Both the position numbers and the translations under genes were made by a program. From Ferruginibacter sp. (GTDB lineage Bacteria; Bacteroidota; Bacteroidia; Chitinophagales; Chitinophagaceae): 9,083 bases of DNA. Below the pieces are notes generated by a model. It did no database searches and was not told where the DNA came from. It worked only from the letters and a program-made list of their open reading frames with translations. The stretch is taken from the NCBI GenBank assembly GCA_018057635.1, contig JAGPDJ010000064.1:1-9083 (forward strand), read 5' to 3'. This document shows positions 1-6,059 of the stretch, one piece after another (the first letter of the stretch is position 1; each line of letters begins with the position of its first letter).

Positions 1-318
1 AAGATCCAGGTTGTTGAACTTTGGCTGGATAAAAAAAATCCGGGTGAAATAAAACTAAGTGAGGAGATTAATTTTAATGATAAGTCGATTTTATTAATAG
101 ATGATGTGGCAAACAGCGGCAGAACCATGTTGTATGCATTAAAACCTTTGTTGCAACATAAGCCGAAGCAGATAGAAACACTTGCTTTGGTAGAAAGAAC
201 TCATAAAAAATTCCCGATAGCAGTTGATTATATAGGTTTATCAATTTCTACCAGCTTACAGGAGCATATCATTGTTGATGTTGAAAATGGTGAAATAGCC
301 GGAGCAAGAATGGAATAA
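1..318 (+). CDS. Phosphoribosyltransferase, PyrR-like, C-terminal part (5' end outside window)
   Basis: The reading frame is open from base 1 and encodes the last 105 residues; the start lies outside the window. Fragment residues 30-43 (ILLIDDVANSGRTM) are the PRPP-binding signature of type I phosphoribosyltransferases: hydrophobic strand, two acidic residues, then the small-residue loop S/T-G-R-T that holds the 5-phosphate. The tail (FPIAVDYIGLSI, then TSLQEHIIVDV) follows the C-terminal pattern of PyrR, the bifunctional uracil phosphoribosyltransferase and pyrimidine-operon regulator. Members usually have about 160-180 residues, so roughly 55-75 are missing. Fold and PRPP binding are well supported. 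Whether it acts on uracil, regulates pyr genes or has another acceptor cannot be decided from this part. It is cytosolic. It converges on the DUF2279 gene with a 34-nt gap and no visible terminator hairpin. Confidence 0.85.
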   Translation, partial: KIQVVELWLDKKNPGEIKLSEEINFNDKSILLIDDVANSGRTMLYALKPLLQHKPKQIETLALVERTHKKFPIAVDYIGLSISTSLQEHIIVDVENGEIAGARME

Positions 319-352
319 CCTCAAATGAATTATAATTGATACCCAGGTTTGC

Positions 353-1447
353 TTAGATGTGTAACCAGTTCCACTTGAATTTTCCATTTGAAAATTCTAA
401 AGAAGGTGCAGGGAACTTTATCACGTTCAACAGGTTGAGAGCAAATTTTATCCCTTTCTTTTTTGTTTTTATTTTGGTAAGGTCAATATCCGGTGCCAGG
501 TACCATTGCCTGTATCTTTTTATATCAGTACGGTCAAAAGTAACATTTCCATATTTATCGGTACTAAGATTCCTGTTTGCACCAAAAAGCCCTTCAGCGC
601 CCGTTCCTACAGATATTTGCAGCCATTTCGGTATCCGTGATTGAGGAAAGAACGACCGAAGGCTTGTGCTCAGCCAGTATGTCTGGCCATTGTAATCTTT
701 TAAAAGTCGTTCTGAGGTGCTTTTTCCGAAAATTTCTGCGCTTCGGCTGTTCAATGAAGCATCCTTGTAATGCTTTCTGTAAAACGACCATTTCATTTGA
801 ATACGTTGTTCGTCCCAGGCAAGTTCCTGTGCAATGAACATACCACTGCCGGCAATATTTGCAGCAAAATCGCCCCAGCTCCATCCCCATTGGCTGCTGA
901 ATCCATCCAGTGTTTCAATAACAGTCTGGTAAAATACACCGCTCAATCCACCTATCCATATCCGTTTTTTCCTGCTGATACCTGTCCAGCGCCACATCTC
1001 CATGCTGATCTTACTTTCTATATATGCACTGTAAACATGCCCTACCTTATCTATTTGCTTCCACTCTTTAATATCATTGAATGAATGTAAACTGGTTTGC
1101 GGGTAATTTTTATACCAGGCAGCATATAAACCTGCCATCAATGTACCATAGGCAGTAACATTCGTAACGGCAATCAGTCTTACTCTTTTCTTATTATAGG
1201 GAAAATGCAAAACATCCTTTTCAGAAGCGGAATAAAATGTATCTGCAATTTTTTTTACAGGTAAAATAGTATCAGTAAAATGATTTTTTTCGTGGTTTAT
1301 ATTAGAAGAATCCTGTCCCATGCAAAAAGTTATTGCCATAAAGCAGATTACCAAACAGGCAATTGTTTTACAGAATTTTCCGTAAATACTGATAAATGAC
1401 AATAAAATTCCCCTGCAAAAATCATGAAGGGACAAAACAGGCTTCAT
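353..1447 (-). CDS. DUF2279 family protein, predicted exported or membrane-associated
   Basis: The 364-residue protein resembles the DUF2279 (YfiM-like) family of Bacteroidota; its biochemical role is not known to me. Visible family traits are DKVGHVYSAY at residues 133-142, with His137, and a conserved block at about 178-200 with ETLDGFSSQWGW followed by SWGDFAANIAG. Hydrophobic stretches lie at about 89-109 and 163-178. The N-terminus has a hydrophobic segment (about 28-43) ending CMGQ, read as a signal peptide or anchor. The ATG at 1447 gives an unusually long n-region of about 27 residues, but the next Met (residue 37) would destroy the hydrophobic segment, so I keep the first Met. No lipobox is convincing: the residues before Cys42 are I-T-F. 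The C-terminal third is basic and ends in alternating aromatic residues. A -7 promoter element sits only 5 nt upstream of the ATG. The family call is from memory of motifs, not a search. Confidence 0.82.
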   Translation of the reverse strand: MKPVLSLHDFCRGILLSFISIYGKFCKTIACLVICFMAITFCMGQDSSNINHEKNHFTDTILPVKKIADTFYSASEKDVLHFPYNKKRVRLIAVTNVTAYGTLMAGLYAAWYKNYPQTSLHSFNDIKEWKQIDKVGHVYSAYIESKISMEMWRWTGISRKKRIWIGGLSGVFYQTVIETLDGFSSQWGWSWGDFAANIAGSGMFIAQELAWDEQRIQMKWSFYRKHYKDASLNSRSAEIFGKSTSERLLKDYNGQTYWLSTSLRSFFPQSRIPKWLQISVGTGAEGLFGANRNLSTDKYGNVTFDRTDIKRYRQWYLAPDIDLTKIKTKKKGIKFALNLLNVIKFPAPSLEFSNGKFKWNWLHI

Positions 1448-1452
1448 AAAAA

Positions 1453-1460
1453 CAAAAATA
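1453..1460 (-). promoter_or_regulatory. -7 promoter element for the DUF2279 gene
   Basis: On the minus strand this reads TATTTTTG, an exact match to the Bacteroidota -7 consensus TAnnTTTG. Only 5 nt separate it from the ATG at 1447, so transcription would begin at or beside the start codon and give a leaderless or nearly leaderless message. No clear -33 TTG/TTTG is visible about 19-21 nt further upstream, so the call rests on one element in AT-rich DNA. Confidence 0.4.
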
Positions 1461-1493
1461 ACTGTAAATGATGTTAATGAGGTATGAATATTA

Positions 1494-1501
1494 TATTTTT
1501 G
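1494..1501 (+). promoter_or_regulatory. -7 promoter element for the phospho-sugar mutase gene
   Basis: TATTTTTG is an exact match to TAnnTTTG on the plus strand, ending 20 nt before the ATG at 1522. Initiation a few bases downstream would leave a leader of about 14-16 nt. The -33 element is not obvious; the nearest candidate is a poor TTAATG around 1474. It pairs with a divergent -7 element at 1453-1460. Confidence 0.5.
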
Positions 1502-1521
1502 AAGCTGTTAAAAAATAATAT

Positions 1522-3246
1522 ATGGATAGTAATACAGAAATGAAAATCAACACCTGGTTACAGGGCAATTATGATGATGCTACCAAAGCTGATATCAGGC
1601 GTTTGCAAACGGATAACCCGGAAGAACTGAATGAATCATTTTACAAGAACCTCGAATTCGGTACCGGGGGCCTGCGTGGCATCATGGGTGTAGGTTCTAA
1701 CCGGATGAACAAATATACGGTAGGCATGGCTACACAGGGCTATGCCAATTACCTGAAACAATGTTTTGGCAATGATGTTAGTGTTGCCATAGCACATGAT
1801 TGCCGTAACAACAGCCGGAGTTTTGCTGAGATAACTGCAAATGTTTTTGCAGCCAATGGTATTAAAGTATATTTATTTGAAGCGCTTCGGCCCACGCCTG
1901 AACTTAGTTTTGCCATCAGGCATTTTAAATGCAAGGGAGGGGTGGTTTGTACAGCCAGCCACAATCCAAAAGAATACAATGGCTACAAGGCGTATTGGGA
2001 TGATGGTGCCCAGATCGTATCTCCACATGATAAGAATATCATTGCCGAAGTAGAAAAGATCGTTTCTGTTGATGATGTAAAATGGACAGGCGGCGAATCA
2101 AATATTACGATCATCGGAAAAGAAGTGGATGAAGCATACCTGGATATGGTGCAGGCATTAAGCATTTACCCGGATATTTGTAAAGCTCAACACGACCTGA
2201 AAATTGTTTACACTCCAATACATGGCACTGGAATAATGCTGGTACCGGCAGCCCTTAAACGCTGCGGTTTCGATAATGTTCATGTGGTAGCCGAGCAAAG
2301 CACACCGGATGGCAATTTTCCTACAGTGATCTATCCAAACCCGGAAGAAACAGAAACCATGAGCATTGGCCTGAAGAAAGCAAAGGAACTGGATGCTGAT
2401 ATATTACTGGGCACAGACCCTGATGCAGACAGGGTGGGTATTGGTGTAAAGAACAACAAAGGCGAATGGATTCTGATGAATGGCAACCAGACTGCCTTGC
2501 TCGCATTTAATTATATGATTGAAGCCCGCAAAGCCAAAGGAATTGCGAAACCGAATGATATGGTAATCAAAACCATTGTTACAACAGACCTCATTGATGT
2601 GATTGCCAAAGAAAACGGGGTTGCCTGTTACAATGTACTTACCGGCTTTAAATGGATCGCTTCGCTTATTAAAGAAAAGGAAGCGAATGAAAATTATATC
2701 ATTGGTGGAGAAGAAAGTTTTGGATTAATGATAGGTGATAAGATAAGAGATAAAGATTCAGTAAGTGCCGTAACCATACTTTGTGAAATGGCTGCTTATG
2801 AAAAAAGTAAGGGTCGTAGCCTGTTCGATAAATTACTCGACATTTATATGCAGTATGGTTTTTATAAAGAAAGCCTGGTAAGTATAACAAAGAAAGGAAT
2901 GAATGGTGCTGCAGAAATTGCCAATATGATGGAAGCCGACCGTAAATCACCGCCAAAAATGATTGATGGAATACAGGTGAAAGAACTGCTGGATTATGAA
3001 CTGCAGGTAGGGAAGAATCTTATCACCGGCGAAACCTGGAAAATTAACTTACCAAAGAGCAATGTTTTACAGTTTTTACTTGAAGATGGAAGTAAAATTT
3101 CTGCCCGCCCAAGCGGTACAGAGCCTAAGATTAAATATTATTTCAGTGTAAATACAAAGCTTAACAGTATTGCAGATTTTGAGCGAACAGAAAAAGAGCT
3201 GGATGGCAAGATCGCACGGATTGAAAACGAGCTCGGGGTTAAATAA
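1522..3246 (+). CDS. Phospho-sugar mutase (phosphoglucomutase/phosphomannomutase, PGM2-like)
   Basis: This 574-residue cytosolic enzyme belongs to the alpha-D-phosphohexomutase superfamily, which moves phosphate between C1 and C6 of glucose or mannose (C1 and C5 in phosphopentomutase relatives) through a phosphoserine. All four signature loops are present and intact: the catalytic loop TASHNPKEYNG at 144-154 with phosphoserine Ser146; the magnesium loop DPDADRVG at 299-306 with Asp299, Asp301 and Asp303; the sugar-specificity loop GGEESFG at 395-401; and the phosphate-binding loop RPSGTEPKIK at 529-538. The N-terminus has the substrate-contact block FGTGGLRGIMG at 46-56. Length and loops fit the PGM2-like class that includes B. 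subtilis PgcA (about 580 aa). Glucose 1-phosphate/glucose 6-phosphate interconversion is the most likely reaction; mannose or pentose phosphates remain possible. The ATG at 1522 lies 20 nt after a good -7 element; a Met at residue 7 is a weaker alternative. The gene ends 22 nt before a strong terminator and appears monocistronic. Confidence 0.95.
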   Translation: MDSNTEMKINTWLQGNYDDATKADIRRLQTDNPEELNESFYKNLEFGTGGLRGIMGVGSNRMNKYTVGMATQGYANYLKQCFGNDVSVAIAHDCRNNSRSFAEITANVFAANGIKVYLFEALRPTPELSFAIRHFKCKGGVVCTASHNPKEYNGYKAYWDDGAQIVSPHDKNIIAEVEKIVSVDDVKWTGGESNITIIGKEVDEAYLDMVQALSIYPDICKAQHDLKIVYTPIHGTGIMLVPAALKRCGFDNVHVVAEQSTPDGNFPTVIYPNPEETETMSIGLKKAKELDADILLGTDPDADRVGIGVKNNKGEWILMNGNQTALLAFNYMIEARKAKGIAKPNDMVIKTIVTTDLIDVIAKENGVACYNVLTGFKWIASLIKEKEANENYIIGGEESFGLMIGDKIRDKDSVSAVTILCEMAAYEKSKGRSLFDKLLDIYMQYGFYKESLVSITKKGMNGAAEIANMMEADRKSPPKMIDGIQVKELLDYELQVGKNLITGETWKINLPKSNVLQFLLEDGSKISARPSGTEPKIKYYFSVNTKLNSIADFERTEKELDGKIARIENELGVK

Positions 3247-3268
3247 ACTGAAACTGATTGATAATATG

Positions 3269-3302
3269 AAAATGCCGGATGTTTTACTGCCGGCATTTTT
3301 TT
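3269..3302 (+). terminator. Intrinsic terminator after the phospho-sugar mutase gene
   Basis: The stem is AAAATGCCGG (3269-3278) pairing perfectly over 10 bp with CCGGCATTTT (3290-3299). It has an 11-nt loop and seven consecutive Ts (3296-3302), placed 22 nt after the stop codon. The A-run on the left arm could also support termination from the minus strand, but no minus-strand gene ends here. Confidence 0.9.
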
Positions 3303-3372
3303 ATATTGCATGTACTTACAATAAAATAATAACAGTCAACAGTATAATTGTTATTATTCAAGTGAACAGCAT

Positions 3373-4029
3373 ATGAGAAGATTTGAAGACACATACCGCC
3401 ACAAGGGTTTACGGAAAAAGTTAATAGATTCACTGAGGGAAAAAGGGATCAATGATGAACAGGTACTTTCTGCCATGAACAATATACCGCGTCATTTTTT
3501 CCTGGATACTGCCCTGGATAATATTGCTTATGAAGACAGGGCTTTTCCCATTGCCGAAGGACAGACGATCTCCCAGCCATACACCGTTGCATACCAGACC
3601 CAACTGCTGCAGGTTAAACCCCAGGAAAAGATACTGGAAATTGGTACAGGAAGCATTTACCAGGCAACCGTACTGGCAGAAATGGGAGCCAAGGTATTTA
3701 CCATAGAAAGGCAAAAAGCATTGTTTGATAAAACAAAACAATTTGTGCTTAAATCAAAATATCCGGGGATAAAGTTTTTTTATGGTGATGGATTTGAAGG
3801 CCTGCCAACATATGCACCATTTGATAAAGTGATCATAACCGCTGCAGCTCCTTTTATTCCACCAAAACTAATAAGCCAGTTAAAACCCGGAGGTACAATG
3901 GTAATACCTGTTGATGCAGGTGAACATCAAAGAATGCTGCGCATCATTAAAAAAGAAGATGGCAGTACAACAGAAGAAACATTTGAAAATTTTTCATTTG
4001 TTCCCATGCTTGCAGGAAAGAACAGGTAG
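3373..4029 (+). CDS. pcm: Protein-L-isoaspartate O-methyltransferase
   Basis: The 218-residue protein has the usual length for PIMT, which uses S-adenosylmethionine to methylate isoaspartyl residues in aged proteins and so starts their repair to aspartate. The N-terminal signature runs from IPRHFF (38-43) to AEGQTISQPYTVA (61-73), where Ser67 in ISQPY matches the conserved active-site serine. The SAM-binding motif I is ILEIGTGSIYQATVL at 87-101. Ile95 stands where most family members I recall have glycine (GTGSGYQ). Later elements are the acidic end of strand 2 (TIERQ, 110-114), FFYGDGFEGLP (135-145), VIITAAAP (153-160), QLKPGGTMVIPV (169-180) and the C-terminal SFVPMLAG. The ATG at 3373 follows an imperfect -7 element, TATAATTG at 3343-3350, 22 nt upstream. 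A terminator separates the gene from the mutase, so it is probably transcribed on its own or with the genes downstream. Confidence 0.93.
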   Translation: MRRFEDTYRHKGLRKKLIDSLREKGINDEQVLSAMNNIPRHFFLDTALDNIAYEDRAFPIAEGQTISQPYTVAYQTQLLQVKPQEKILEIGTGSIYQATVLAEMGAKVFTIERQKALFDKTKQFVLKSKYPGIKFFYGDGFEGLPTYAPFDKVIITAAAPFIPPKLISQLKPGGTMVIPVDAGEHQRMLRIIKKEDGSTTEETFENFSFVPMLAGKNR

Positions 4030-4107
4030 CTTTTAAATATTGACAATAGTGTAAAAGTTAAAAGGTAATAAAGTTGATTAAGTTAAAAAAGTTTCATTGT
4101 TGAGACG

Positions 4108-4155
4108 TCAAACATCAAACATCAAACATCAAACATCAAACATCAAACATCAAAC
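4108..4155 (+). repeat. Heptanucleotide tandem repeat (TCAAACA), about 6.9 copies
   Basis: Six perfect copies of TCAAACA (4108-4149) are followed by a seventh lacking its last base (TCAAAC, 4150-4155). There are no mismatches. The array lies between pcm and the small membrane protein gene and ends 7 nt before the ATG at 4163. The unit is not a multiple of three, but it lies outside the preferred reading frame, so copy-number changes would alter leader length or spacing, not the protein. The 80 nt before it (4030-4107) are AT-rich and contain AAGTTAAAA twice. Confidence 0.95.
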
Positions 4156-4162
4156 TTTTCTC

Positions 4163-4462
4163 ATGCGTTTCTATTCCCGATTTGTTTTTATTTGTAATTG
4201 CTGTTTTATTGTTGCAGTTATCTTATGGTGGATAGAAAAGTCGCGACGTTTGCAAGGCAACTACAACGGGTTAATAAAATTTCAACCCCTGGAAGCTACG
4301 CTGATCATTTTAGGATACGGGGCCATATTTTTTAATATTTTTTTTGTTTTGATGTCATTATATTGGTTCATAACCAAACGCAATCCGGGAATTCCGCGAT
4401 GGATAATTTATTTCAATATTTGTATTTTTCCGGCCCAGGTATATTATTTCTTTTTTCTGTAA
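4163..4462 (+). CDS. Small inner-membrane protein of unknown function, three predicted helices
   Basis: This is a 99-residue, very hydrophobic protein that I cannot assign to a named family. Predicted membrane segments are about 6-24 (FVFICNCCFIVAVILWWI), 45-70 (starting ATLIILGYGAIFF) and 80-98 (IIYFNICIFPAQVYYFFF). Basic stretches KSRR (26-29) and TKRN (71-74) flank the helices, and there is a Cys cluster at 11, 13 and 14. I chose the ATG at 4163. The frame extends upstream to a TTG at 4097, but that extension would translate the heptamer array into a QTSNIKH repeat and is probably not protein. The queuosine-precursor transporter starts 9 nt after this gene's stop, so the two are very likely co-transcribed, and the protein may be an accessory to the transporter. 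That partnership is inferred from position only. Confidence 0.72.
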   Translation: MRFYSRFVFICNCCFIVAVILWWIEKSRRLQGNYNGLIKFQPLEATLIILGYGAIFFNIFFVLMSLYWFITKRNPGIPRWIIYFNICIFPAQVYYFFFL

Positions 4463-4471
4463 AAAAAATAA

Positions 4472-5269
4472 ATGATGATACACAATATTCTTAAAAGCAA
4501 AAGCACCCGCTTGTTTATCATATTGGGTGGCTTTTTTATTGCAAATGCTTTGATAGCCGAAGTGATAGGTGTAAAGATTTTTTCTATGGAAGACAGCCTG
4601 GGAATACCAAGGGCAAATATTAATCTCTTCGGATCTCCTTTCAGCTTTCATTTAACCGCAGGAGTTTTGTTATGGCCGGTAGTATTCATTATGACAGATA
4701 TCATCAATGAATACTATGGCCCAAAGGGTGTGAAATTCCTATCTTACCTGTCAATTGGTTTGATCAGTTATTCATTTTTTATTTACAATTCAGCCATCGG
4801 CCTGGCCCCTTCTGAATATTTTTCTATTGGCAACGGTATAGATAAACCTGATGCAGCTTTCAGGGGCATATTTGGCCAGGGATTGTGGATCATCATAGGC
4901 TCCATCATTGCATTCCTGATAGGTCAGTTGCTCGATGTATTCGTTTTTCACAGGATTAAAAAAATGACCGGTGAAAAATACATCTGGCTTCGTGCTACCG
5001 GCTCCACACTGGTCTCTCAATTGGTTGATAGTTTCGTAGTGCTATTTATCGCATTCTATATTGGGAAACGTTTACAGCAGGGGCAGGGCGACCCCTGGAG
5101 TATCCACCAGGTACTGGTAACCGGTACCGGAAATTATATCTATAAATTCATAGTAGCTATCCTGCTTACGCCGGTAATTTATCTTATTCATAATGCCATT
5201 GAAAAATACCTTGGACACGATACTGCCAACGAAATGAAAAAAGCAGCTATGTATAAGGAAAGTGAATAA
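4472..5269 (+). CDS. Queuosine precursor transporter (YhhQ/VUT family, DUF165)
   Basis: This 265-residue integral inner-membrane protein fits the YhhQ family, whose E. coli member takes up the queuosine precursors preQ0 and preQ1 for tRNA wobble-base modification. Family traits are the acidic helix end TDIINEYYGPKG at 75-86 (usual form D-hydrophobic-hydrophobic-N-E-x-Y-G) and the block RATGSTLVSQLVDSFVVLFI at 174-193, with conserved Ser/Gln/Asp. Hydrophobic segments lie at about 13-35, 59-78, 90-108, 135-158, 178-198 and 216-243, giving the expected six helices. It is about 40 residues longer than E. coli YhhQ (about 221), mainly from loop residues 36-58 and 110-134 and a charged cytoplasmic tail. 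Two adjacent ATGs (4472 and 4475) are possible starts. No preQ1 riboswitch was recognised upstream. Some VUT-family members may carry other cargo, so the substrate is a family-based inference. Confidence 0.9.
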   Translation: MMIHNILKSKSTRLFIILGGFFIANALIAEVIGVKIFSMEDSLGIPRANINLFGSPFSFHLTAGVLLWPVVFIMTDIINEYYGPKGVKFLSYLSIGLISYSFFIYNSAIGLAPSEYFSIGNGIDKPDAAFRGIFGQGLWIIIGSIIAFLIGQLLDVFVFHRIKKMTGEKYIWLRATGSTLVSQLVDSFVVLFIAFYIGKRLQQGQGDPWSIHQVLVTGTGNYIYKFIVAILLTPVIYLIHNAIEKYLGHDTANEMKKAAMYKESE

Positions 5270-5333
5270 ATCTATCCTGACACTTCTTACTTACTTTTAA
5301 AGAACATTTTTTTTAAGTAAATAATCATTTATT

Positions 5334-5370
5334 TAAATGCTGTTATCTGTTGCTGCAGCAACAGCATTTA
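5334..5370. repeat. Nested palindrome, possible bidirectional terminator or RNA hairpin
   Basis: TAAATGCTGTT (5334-5344) pairs perfectly over 11 bp with AACAGCATTTA (5360-5370). Inside and overlapping is a separate perfect 18-bp palindrome, CTGTTGCTGCAGCAACAG (5347-5364). The two pairings compete for the right arm, so the RNA could fold as a long stem with a 15-nt loop or as a compact inner stem. It lies between two convergent genes, 64 nt after the transporter stop and 55 nt after the small minus-strand gene's stop. No clean T-run follows on either strand, so termination is plausible but unproven. A weaker AT-rich hairpin (TTACTT 5291-5296 with AAGTAA 5315-5320) lies before it. Confidence 0.6.
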
Positions 5371-5425
5371 TGCGTAGCTGTTACTTTAGCGAAATTATTA
5401 CTTACACTTCCCTGTATAATAAACT

Positions 5426-5617
5426 TTAAAGTGGCTGCCACCTGATAGAACTGCCCAAAGTTTTATGTTTCTTTTGCATTTTCCACAGATCCAATGTTCC
5501 AAAAACAGCCTTGGGGCTCTGCCTTTCAACCGAATTGATTACCATGTCTTCATTTAACTGGTCTTTTTTTTCCTGTTCACCGGAATATAAAGCCATATCT
5601 TCTGTACTCATTTTCAT
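5426..5617 (-). CDS. Small hypothetical protein, 63 aa
   Basis: The product is a soluble, highly charged protein: an acidic N-terminal half (MSTEDMALYSGEQEKKDQ, then LNEDM) and a basic, aromatic C-terminal half (VFGTLDLWKMQKKHKTLGSS, then IRWQPL). There is no signal peptide and no membrane segment. I do not recognise a named family. The C-terminal pattern, aromatic-G-x-x-D-L-W-x-x-Q-basic, resembles the ends of other small Bacteroidota hypotheticals as I remember them. I take the ATG at 5617 as the start, with another ATG two codons later. An in-frame GTG at 5644 would add YQIFKFNK, which looks like leader sequence. Support for a real gene comes from the well-formed -7 element TAACTTTG at 5739-5746, which predicts a 5' leader of about 115 nt, and from its convergent placement ahead of a palindrome. 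Confidence 0.6.
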   Translation of the reverse strand: MKMSTEDMALYSGEQEKKDQLNEDMVINSVERQSPKAVFGTLDLWKMQKKHKTLGSSIRWQPL

Positions 5618-5738
5618 TTTATTAAATTTAAATATTTGATACACATATTATCTGGCTGTGTATATGCCGTTTAATAAACTCATACCCGTTTAAGGGATTG
5701 AGTTGTTTGTTAATTTGATCCGGATTAAAATTGCGCCG

Positions 5739-5746
5739 CAAAGTTA
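5739..5746 (-). promoter_or_regulatory. -7 promoter element for the small 63-aa gene
   Basis: The minus strand reads TAACTTTG followed by CGGCGC. This is an exact TAnnTTTG match, and the C after the G is a common extension in this phylum. Predicted initiation lies near 5733, giving a leader of about 115 nt before the ATG at 5617. No perfect -33 TTTG is seen about 19-21 nt upstream. The DNA immediately beyond holds two tandem repeats and long A-tracts (minus-strand view), which could bind a regulator or act as an UP-like element. Confidence 0.55.
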
Positions 5747-5775
5747 CTGTATAAAACGTGCTGCCTTAACTAAAA

Positions 5776-5795
5776 AGTGTTAAAGAGTGTTAAAG
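5776..5795. repeat. Tandem duplication of a 10-bp unit (AGTGTTAAAG)
   Basis: Two perfect head-to-tail copies of AGTGTTAAAG sit at 5776-5785 and 5786-5795. The unit length is close to one helical turn, so both copies face the same side of the DNA, as expected for a dimeric or cooperative regulator site. A related TTAAC at 5766-5770 forms a short inverted repeat with GTTAA of the first copy. The repeat lies about 30 nt upstream of the minus-strand -7 element at 5739-5746. Confidence 0.75.
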
Positions 5796-5827
5796 TTTTT
5801 TTTGAAGTACCTTTTTTTTGAAATACA
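5796..5827. repeat. Imperfect tandem duplication of a 16-bp T-tract unit
   Basis: TTTTTTTTGAAGTACC (5796-5811) is followed directly by TTTTTTTTGAAATACA (5812-5827). The pair matches at 14 of 16 positions and abuts the 10-bp tandem repeat. Each copy begins with eight Ts, so slippage is likely to change length between strains. The function is unknown; bending of upstream promoter DNA is one possibility. Confidence 0.75.
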
Positions 5828-6059
5828 TGTTCTGCTATTGGTATTATGAGATTAGTAATGAAGCTTAGTTCGTATCCTATTTAAAAAAATATGTAAATGA
5901 CCTTCGGAAGCCAATTTTTATCATTTATTTCCGATAGATATGTATGAAATGGCATTTCAGTTTATACTGTCTTTTTTTTATCCGGTATGATTAATTATAT
6001 TGCTTTATTACAAACTTTATTAGAAGTTTTAATTCCTGCTTTACTAAGTGAAAAGAACT
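5828..6059. other. AT-rich intergenic leader region before the outer-membrane barrel gene
   Basis: Together with the repeats and promoter already listed, this is part of a roughly 440-bp stretch without a long gene (5618-6059). I see no tRNA, riboswitch or clear terminator. No exact TAnnTTTG element lies on the plus strand here; the nearest is TATATTGC at about 5996-6003, which matches poorly. The promoter of the barrel gene is therefore unassigned. Only very short open frames are present. Confidence 0.6.

Noticed and set aside
319..352. Terminator between the convergent phosphoribosyltransferase and DUF2279 genes.
   Set aside because: No inverted repeat with a stable stem and no T-run could be found in the 34 nt.
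357..1084. Open frames on the plus strand opposite the DUF2279 gene.
   Set aside because: They overlap a gene with clear family motifs, encode Cys/Phe-rich unlikely proteins and have no promoter elements; they are shadows of the real frame.
4040..4071. TTGACA (4040-4045) and TAATAA (4066-4071), resembling an E. coli sigma-70 promoter.
   Set aside because: The spacing is 20 nt, and Bacteroidota primary sigma factors use a TAnnTTTG -7 element instead; TTGACA here is probably chance in AT-rich DNA.
4108..4155. CRISPR array.
   Set aside because: The 7-bp units are directly contiguous with no spacers, so this is a simple tandem repeat.
4097..4162. Upstream TTG extension of the small membrane protein, giving a QTSNIKH repeat peptide.
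   Set aside because: The extension is just the heptamer array translated. It starts with TTG, adds a polar repeat before a membrane helix, and an ATG at 4163 gives a normal N-terminus.
4030..4162. A preQ1 riboswitch before the queuosine-precursor transporter pair.
   Set aside because: I looked for the short preQ1 pseudoknot pattern (G-rich stem, C-rich loop, A-rich tail) and found only AT-rich DNA and the heptamer array.
5618..5644. GTG start at 5644 for the small minus-strand gene.
   Set aside because: The added residues (YQIFKFNK) come from an AT-rich leader, and two ATGs follow closely.
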